Positions 57,690-64,000 of a stretch of DNA of 64,000 nt are shown here, one piece after another. Position 1 is the stretch's first letter. The number at the start of each line of letters is the position of its first letter. The notes beneath the pieces are model-generated. The model did no database searches, was not told the origin of the DNA, and saw nothing but the letters and a program-made list of their open reading frames with translations. A program made the translations under genes and the position numbers. Source of the DNA: Porodaedalea pini (taxonomy: Eukaryota > Basidiomycota > Agaricomycetes > Hymenochaetales > Hymenochaetaceae); the NCBI GenBank assembly GCA_002794775.1, contig NBAY01000010.1, positions 558,001 through 622,000 on the forward strand. The letters run 5' to 3'.

Positions 57690-60600
57690 GTGACTGACCG
57701 AGAAGAACAAGGGGCTTCAAATCCGGATTCGCAAAAATATAACCAATCGTCTGTACAATATGTAGATGCAAACAACGTCGATAGTTTTCCCGATTACGAA
57801 GTCCCCACCAGTGTGAATGAAAATGAAGAGTATGAGCAGCTGTTCGTGAGAGGAACTGGCGGACACCAGCTGGACCTTCTCCTGAACATCGGACACAGCG
57901 TAGCGGGTGAAGTGAGGGAGGTGGATGCGCACGCCCTCGTAGATTCGGGGTGCACAGGGTCATGCATCGATGTAAGGTTCATCGAAAGGTACGGGTTAGA
58001 GATGAAACGTTATATCTGACCCCTTGCGGTGCTCAATGCTGATGGTACGCACAATGAGGCCGGGTTGATCGAGGAGTACGTCGACGTTGAACTTATGATC
58101 GGTCACCATACGGAACGGATCGTCCTTGCAGTAACCTCACTGGAATCGTCTAACATCTTCCTAGGGTACGACTGGCTTCAACATCATAACCCGGAGGTCG
58201 ACTGGAAGACGGGTACGCTCGACTTCACCCGCTGTCCAAGCAAATGTGCGATCAAGAGGGTTGTGGAAGAAGACATGCGGAAGGTGGAGAAGGTCATGGA
58301 AGAGATGAGGAGGGTGAGAGAGGTGTGAATGGACAAGGCATCCTGGCCCACATACCTCAATGACTACACTGACATCTTCAGCGAGAAAGGCTTCGAGAAG
58401 CTGCCCGAACATCGACACTGGGACCACGTCATTGACTTGAAACCCGACTTGAAACCTAGCGATTGCAAGATCTATCTGCTCACGCCAACTGAGCAACAAT
58501 CACTAAAGGACTTCCTCGACAAGAACTTGAAGTCTGGTCATATCCGATGATCAATATCGCCCATGGCATCACCCTTCTTCTTCATCAAGAAGGCCGACAA
58601 GTCGCTACGCCCAATCCAGGATTACTGTAAGCTCAATGACGGTACAATCAAGAACAAGTATCCCCTCCCTCTCATCGATGAACTCATTGACAAGGTCAAG
58701 AAAGCGAAGTATATCACTAAGCTTGACCTTCACTTGGGGTACTACAACATCTGGATCCGCGAAGGTGATGAGTGGAAAGCAGCATTCCGCACTAACATGG
58801 GCCTTTTCAAACCGATGGTGATGTTTTTTGGTCTTTGTAATGCACCAGTGACATTCCAGGTGTTCATCAACCATATCTTCAGGACCTGATCTATGCTAAC
58901 TTGATCATCGTATACCTCAACGACATCTTGATCCTCTTGGAAACCATCGAGGAACATATCGACACGTCGAGGCACGTCCTCCAGATCCTTCGAGAGAATG
59001 GTCTGTACCTGAAGCTGGAGAAGTGCGAGTTCAATGCTAAAGTCGTCAAATACCTCGGCCACATCATCGGCAACGGCAAGATCAGGGCCGACCCGGTGAA
59101 GACGGAAGCAATTGCAAACTGGCCCGTCCCACAAAACCTTAAGGAACTGCAACAGTTCCTCGGCATGGGCAACTGGTTGCGATGTTTCATCAAGGACTAC
59201 AGCAAGGTGGTCCAATCGCTGACATCGCTCACAGGAAAAAAGGACTGGGTATGGGAGACTGAACAGCAGGAAGCGTTCGAGGAGCTGAGACGACATCTCT
59301 GCTCACCTCCAGTCCTGGCCATCGCAAATGACGAGGGCCCTTTCCGCATTGAGGCAGACTCGTCGAACTTTGCGCTCAGTGGCATGCTGTTGCAGAAGCA
59401 GGAAGGGAAGTGGAGGGTGATCGCCTACAGGTCAGAGGCACTTGAACCAGCAGAACGGAACTATGAGATCTACGACAAAGAGATGCTCGCTATCGTTTCG
59501 GCGCTTAAGGAGTGGTGACAATACCTCCTCGGTGCCCACCACAAGATTGAAATCTGGTCTGACCACGCCAACCTCACCTATTTCCGATCAGCGCAGAAGC
59601 TGAGCTATCGTCAAGCTTGCTGGCGGACCGAACTCAAGGAATTTGACTTCCACCTCAAGCACAAGTCAGGGAAGACGATGGGCAAGGTGGACATAATGTC
59701 ACACAAGGCAGGCTACAATCAGGGCAAGGATGACAATGATGGAGTCGTATTTGTCAAGGAGAAGTGGCTGAACCGTGGAGTGATAAGCACATCACGTGAC
59801 AAGGTGGTGGAATGAGTGAGGGAAGCGCAGAGGGCGCAGGATGAGTCGGAGAGGCCGATGGGTATGATGGAGGTTGACAGCGTATGGCGGATGAAGGACA
59901 AAATGTACGTACCATCAATGATGAAGGAGGCCGTGTTGCGGGAGTGTTACAACTCAGCGCTGGCTGGTCATCCGGGAGCGTCAAAGACAGTAGAGCTCGT
60001 CCGTCGCGATTTCTGGTGGGCGTCAATGTTCTCCAATGTCTGAGCATACATCTGAGGATGTGACCATTGTCAATGAACGAAAGCCTTAAGAACGTCGAGA
60101 TCGAGGCCGCTTCATCCAAACGCAGTCCCTGAAGGTCCCTGGGAAATCGTTACAGTCGACCTAATTGTAGAGCTCCCGGACTCCAAGGGACACAACACGA
60201 TCTGCGTCTTTGTGGACAGGTTCTCGAAGCAGATGCACGTGATCCCGACGACAATGAAATTGTCAGTGGAAGGCATGGCTCAATTATACCACGACCACAT
60301 CTTCCGCCTCCACGGACTACTGAAAAAGATCATCCACGACAGAGGCACGCAGTTCGATGCATCAATGATGAAGGAGCTGTACAAACTCCTACACATCAAA
60401 GGCAACCCATCAACGGCATACCACCCGCAAATGGATGGTCAAACAGAGCACATCAACCAAGAGCTCAAACAGTACCTCTGACTCTTCATTGATCATTGGC
60501 AATTGGACTGGAAAGACTGGCTTCCCCTTGCAGAGTTGGCATACAACAACCGCGAACACTTGGCGACGAAGATGTCCCCCTTCTATGCAAACACTGGACG

Positions 60601-61309
60601 TCATCCCTTGAGCTTTGAGACGACACGAACCTCATCTGCTAACTTGTCAGCAGAAGAATTCGTGAAGCACATCAAGGAGACTCATCGCGTCGCAAAAGAG
60701 AATCTCGTCAAGGCAGTGGAGGATATGAAGCGCTACCATGACCGAACAGCAGGCGTATCAGTGGAGTACAAGACAGGAGACAAGGTCTTCCTCGACGGGC
60801 GGAACATCAGTACAGACTCGCCAACAAAGAAGCTCGCCGACAAGTGGTATGGCCCCTTCGACATCGTTGACAAGGTAGGAGCAAGCGCTTACAAGCTCAA
60901 GCTCCCCAAACGGTGGAAAAAGGTACACCCCGTTTTCAATGAAGCCCTGCTGAAACCCGCCATCAAACCATCCTTTGAAAGCCAGAAACAACCACTGCTG
61001 CCGCCGCCCAACATCGTCGACAACGAGGAGGAGTACAAAATTGAAGAGGTTCTAGACTCACGCCTACACCGAGGAAAACTACAGTACCTCGTCAAATGGG
61101 TTGGCTACAACGAGCTGACTTGGCAGCCTGAGATGGACTTCGGCGAGAACGCAAAGGAGGCGATCACAGAATTCTATCGAAAACACCCCGGCGCCCCTCG
61201 TAAACTCGAAATCCCACGCCAACACCTCCATCCGCTCTTCATCGACACTGAGCCTGACGACCACAATCATGGTTGGTCGGGACACCCAACCTTGAAGGGG
61301 GGGGGGTAA
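57690..61309 (+). pseudogene. Chromovirus pol: protease, RT, RNase H, integrase, chromodomain
   Basis: Order: aspartic protease (ALVDSGCTGSCIDV near 57936), reverse transcriptase (SPFFFIKKADKSLRPIQDY, FFGLCNAPVTFQ, VYLNDILI in place of the YxDD box), RNase H (FRIEADSSNFALSG, YDKEMLAIVSALKEW), integrase zinc region (GHPG.., GCDHCQ-stop-TK), integrase core (VDLIVELPDSKGHN, HDRGTQFD, GQTEHINQELK: D, D and E kept), and chromodomain (YKIEEVLDSRLHRGKLQYLV, KWVGYNELTWQPE). TGA stops at 58017, 58326, 58548, 59516, 59813, 60041, 60053, 60074 and 60479. A 1-nt deletion near 58885 shifts RT into the next frame. The stop codon TAA (61307-61309) abuts the 3' LTR. Confidence 0.92.
61294..61306 (+). promoter_or_regulatory. 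Polypurine tract
   Basis: GAAGGGGGGGGGG immediately upstream of the pol stop and the 3' LTR, the expected primer for plus-strand DNA synthesis. It also encodes the last residues of pol (Glu/Lys/Gly). Confidence 0.8.
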
Positions 61310-61755
61310 TGTTAGAACTTGGACTTTCACCTTTTCTTTTATTTCCCTTTTACCTTTTCTTTTCTTTTAATCGTCCCTTTTCAATATAATTAATCATCTA
61401 TCCAATCATTTCCCACACTCCTTTCATGCGACCTTCATTCGTTCCATTCCATTCATTATGTAACATTAGATAATATAGTCTCATGGTTGCTGCTATAAGA
61501 GGTCTCGGGAATCGCATGAACCCCTCGTTCTGCTTTTCCTCTTACCTCTGCGATGACCTAGGTGAGACTCGGTCCCTTTGTATTAGTCTAGAGCTGTATT
61601 AATCCTCTTACCTCTGTGACGACCTAGTCTGAGTAAACCCGCCGCCCGAACTTCACGTTCGAGATACGGCTTATCCCAGACAACGTCAGTGTCACCGTCA
61701 GGTGCCGCACGTTGAGGTTGCCTAGTCTGAGTTCCACCCAGACTTCCACCTAACA
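61310..61755 (+). repeat. 3' LTR of the chromovirus
   Basis: 446 bp, TGTTAG..CTAACA, same organisation as the 5' LTR. At 61747-61748 it reads CCACC where the 5' copy has CTGCC and the solo LTR has CCGCC, showing two independent hits on one ancestral CpG. Confidence 0.95.
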
Positions 61756-62146
61756 GCAGGCAGAGAAGAAGGTCATCACAAAAATCTGCCGTGTCTCATG
61801 ATCACATATATTCAATTATAAGATACAAAATACATACAATATATATAAGACTTGGGACCATGCTTATAAGAGAATACAATCTAAAAGTCTGCCTCATAAT
61901 ACACCTTAAGTCTTACAGATTACCATAAGAATTATGCCAGATTACAATGCAGCATATCTCTTGTAGTGAACTAGAATATGGCATACTAATTATGTGAAAC
62001 AGTAAGACACAGCAAGACTGACAATGGATTGGAAGGCCATGAAATTGTTGTTGAGAAATATGAGTACATGGAATCTAAAATCCAGTATTGCCAGGCAGCG
62101 GGAGTGTTGTCACACTTGCAAATATGAAGAATACTTAGGAGGCTTA
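61756..62146. other. AT-rich remnant between chromovirus and element 3
   Basis: Begins with the target duplication and the continuation of the eIF4G pseudogene (QAEKKVITKIC, about 61756-61790). The rest is AT-rich with no recognised feature. Confidence 0.5.
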
Positions 62147-63222
62147 CTGCCCTTTTCAGAAGTATTGTCACACATGATTTCACTGATTTTCATGCCACAA
62201 GAGCCTCAAAACACAAACATTTTCATATCTCAACCAAAAGTTGACCTTTTTGCGTCATCTAAGTTGATAAATTCATTGTTTTATCTCATCTTTCATATTT
62301 CAACAAGAGTGATAAGAAATAGTCAAAATTGGAGTCCAAAACAGCAAAAATGCTGTTTTTGATCCCATTTCCCTTGTTCATTTTTTCCTGCACTCAGATT
62401 TCACTGTACAGTGCTCCAGACCAGCCCAGAATTCCAGTATTAGTCTATTATGAATTTACAGGTTGATTTTGAGATGTATTGTGAGGTAGATGTGCTGAAT
62501 TGGTGCATGCCTAAAACACACAAATTCCCTCTGTTTCTGCAAGCCCCCCAGCCCCCAGGAAAAATTCTTCTCAACTAAGTTCATGCATGTAAATTCATTC
62601 AAAGTATATTGGAAGAGATTTGAGCAGCATCCAGGGCTCTAGCATCAACCAGTGAGCTGAATTGAGTACCAGATTCTGACTGTATGCACTATTCTTGTGA
62701 ACATATCCCTGATTCATGAAGCAAGCCTGTATCCATGGATGCTGCTCAAATCTCTTCCAATATACTTTGAATGAATTTACATGCATGAACTTAGTTGAGA
62801 AGAATTTTTCCTGGGGGCTGGGGGGCTTGCAGAAACAGAGGGAATTTGTGTGTTTTAGGCATGCACCAATTCAGCACATCTACCTCACAATACATCTCAA
62901 AATCAACCTGTAAATTCATAATAGACTAATACTGGAATTCTGGGCTGGTCTGGAGCACTGTACAGTGAAATCTGAGTGCAGGAAAAAATGAACAAGGGAA
63001 ATGGGATCAAAAACAGCATTTTTGCTGTTTTGGACTCCAATTTTGACTATTTCTTATCACTCTTGTTGAAATATGAAAGATGAGATAAAACAATGAATTT
63101 ATCAACTTAGATGACGCAAAAAGGTCAACTTTTGGTTGAGATATGAAAATGTTTGTGTTTTGAGGCTCTTGTGGCATGAAAATCAGTGAAATCATGTGTG
63201 ACAATACTTCTGAAAAGGGCAG
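62147..63222. mobile_element. Palindromic Tc1/mariner-like non-autonomous element 3
   Basis: 1076 bp: arms 62147-62633 and 62736-63222, both exactly 487 bp and, as far as I can read, identical in inverted orientation; loop of 102 bp. Ends are CTGCCCTTTTCAGAAGTATT, flanked by TA (62145-62146 and 63223-63224). The arm shares wording with element 1 (CCTCAAAACACAAA, then CATATCTC, TTGACC, AAATTCATTG), so the two are members of one family. The open frames inside are mirror images of each other and not genes. Confidence 0.93.
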
Positions 63223-63231
63223 TAATAATTA

Positions 63232-64000
63232 CTGCCCTTTTCAGAAGTATTGTCACACATCAAATTCATGTGGTTTTGACGTGTCTTGTGGCATAACTGC
63301 AGAAATTTGAGTAAATGACAATTTACTGTGTCAATTCCTCACGATACATGTTCACTAAGCACTCAAAAAATTGTACTTGCTCATCCAAATCCGAATCTGT
63401 AAAAATATCTGGGGTTAGATGAATGTTTTTGTCAAAATAAGTCAAACAATGTCGACCAGCCCTGTTTCAACACCTCACCCTCACTAATGCAAAAATCATA
63501 CCCCTTTCCTCTCATCCCATAATTTTTTTTTCTCCACCTGTAAATTAGGTCTACATGTATGGCAATCCCATGCATAAGTTTGGTGTCATTCTGTGCACTA
63601 TTCGTAGTGTAATGGGGATGTTTCTGTTCTTTGGACACCTGCTCTCACCTGGGTTTGGACAGTCCATTTCATACAGCTCTGCCAATTTGACAGGTAAAAA
63701 TACAAAACTTCTTGCATTACATAGACAATCCTATCTACTACAGCCTGATATATAGTGTGGTGTGAATAAAGACTTGTTCATGAATTTCCTTTTTTTTCTT
63801 CTTTTAAAATTCACAGAATGTAGAGCTGAGTTGGGAATAAAGGAGAGCATTAGTGTGAATGCCGGCATGTCTGGCATGCCCTCGTCATCCTTGTATTCGT
63901 GTGTGTCGGACATCACCCAGCAAAACTCATACCCACCAAAATTGAGCACAAAAGCAACACTCGCCCCGTCCAAATTGCACCTGAACACACACGCACCAAG
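63232..64000. mobile_element. Start of a fourth related element, running past the window
   Basis: Begins with the same 30-odd bases as element 3 (CTGCCCTTTTCAGAAGTATT..), preceded by TA at 63230-63231, only 9 bp after element 3 ends. Further in (63340-63600) the wording follows element 2 instead (..CACTAAGCACTCAAAAAA.., CACCTGTAAATTAGG). No inverted partner arm is visible before the window ends. The last 200 bases may include other sequence; nothing recognised there. Confidence 0.65.

Larger units (their letters stand above)
55443..61755 (+). mobile_element. Full-length Ty3/gypsy chromovirus (Tf1/sushi-like)
   Basis: 6313 bp LTR retrotransposon with 445/446-bp LTRs, 5-bp target duplication GCAGG (55438-55442 and 61756-61760), a predicted self-priming site, gag, pol (PR-RT-RNaseH-IN with C-terminal chromodomain) and a G10 polypurine tract. 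Domain order RT-RNaseH-IN makes it Ty3/gypsy; the chromodomain makes it a chromovirus. The coding part carries eleven in-frame TGA codons and one 1-nt deletion, so this copy is dead. LTR divergence is about 2 percent, nearly all at CpG. It sits inside the eIF4G pseudogene. Confidence 0.96.

Noticed and set aside
57025..60481. TGA codons in the chromovirus as recoded Arg or programmed readthrough
   Set aside because: Host genes in the window use TGA as a normal stop (MSH5, VAP, AGC kinase), and the same CpG signature explains LTR differences and the lost catalytic Asp. Mutation is simpler.
55443..61755. Classical RIP (CpA to TpA) as the source of the mutations
   Set aside because: Only one of ten LTR differences could be of that kind; nine are at CpG.
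62024..63204. Two long open frames encoding the same peptide on opposite strands
   Set aside because: They are mirror images in the two arms of palindromic element 3, not genes.
1..64000. tRNA, rRNA genes or CRISPR arrays
   Set aside because: No cloverleaf with convincing A and B boxes, no rRNA sequence and no spaced direct repeats were found by reading; a tRNA scan would be the decisive test for the former.

Overview
This window is nuclear DNA of a filamentous basidiomycete, most likely an Agaricomycete. The genes are dense, broken by many 45-75 bp GT..AG introns, and lie on both strands with short gaps. The protein set (DUF6533 membrane protein, DUF221 channel, CE16-type esterase, GH131 remnant, complex I subunit NDUFS4, Tf1/sushi-type chromovirus) fits mushrooms and wood-decay or mycorrhizal fungi. 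Species cannot be named from the sequence alone.

Layout. 1-49.6 kb is a gene-rich, largely housekeeping block. In order: the 3' end of MSH5 (meiotic MutS homolog, +); mitochondrial phosphate carrier (-); an acidic-tailed unknown (+); the TORC2 scaffold Rictor/Ste20 (-); an F-box/LRR-like protein (-) divergent from NDUFS4 (+); a decayed GH131 gene (+); a coiled-coil unknown (-) divergent from a GDSL/CE16 esterase (+); a VAP/Scs2 ER protein (-); an AGC kinase of the Ypk1/Gad8 type (-), the classical TORC2 substrate; an unknown perhaps of the UPF0739 family (+); a palindromic transposon; the spliceosomal cyclophilin PPWD1 (-); a DUF6533 seven-helix protein (-); a CSC1/OSCA-like channel (-); a RasGEF (+); the NuA4 subunit EAF7 (-) divergent from alpha-actinin (+), which is followed by cofilin (+); mitochondrial porin (-); a histidine phosphatase (-) divergent from an AN1 zinc-finger protein with a CAAX end (+).

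49.6-64 kb is a repeat island. It contains a pseudogene of translation factor eIF4G that has been hit by three LTR insertions: a solo gypsy LTR with target duplication CCTTG, a candidate second LTR with GCGG, and a complete 6.3 kb Ty3/gypsy chromovirus with GCAGG. Three long-palindrome, TA-flanked, Tc1/mariner-like non-autonomous elements (0.85-1.08 kb) and part of a fourth lie in the window; one of them is inside the gene-rich block, in the shared 3' region of two convergent genes.

Main points of interest. (1) The chromovirus has an 11-nt match between the predicted 5' end of its own RNA and the site just after the 5' LTR, which predicts Tf1-type self-priming. (2) Its damage is almost only CpG transition: 9 of 10 LTR-LTR substitutions, eleven in-frame TGA stops each explainable as CGA to TGA, and loss of one catalytic Asp of reverse transcriptase. 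This points to methylated-cytosine deamination and not to classical CpA-directed RIP. (3) The palindromic elements form a family of very large hairpins (arms about 400-490 bp), one with arms I could not tell apart by reading.

How genes relate: Rictor and the Gad8/Ypk1-type kinase belong to the same TORC2 pathway; alpha-actinin and cofilin both act on actin; phosphate carrier, porin and NDUFS4 serve mitochondria. Exon borders were inferred by reading splice signals and conserved protein blocks, so internal borders not given explicitly are approximate.
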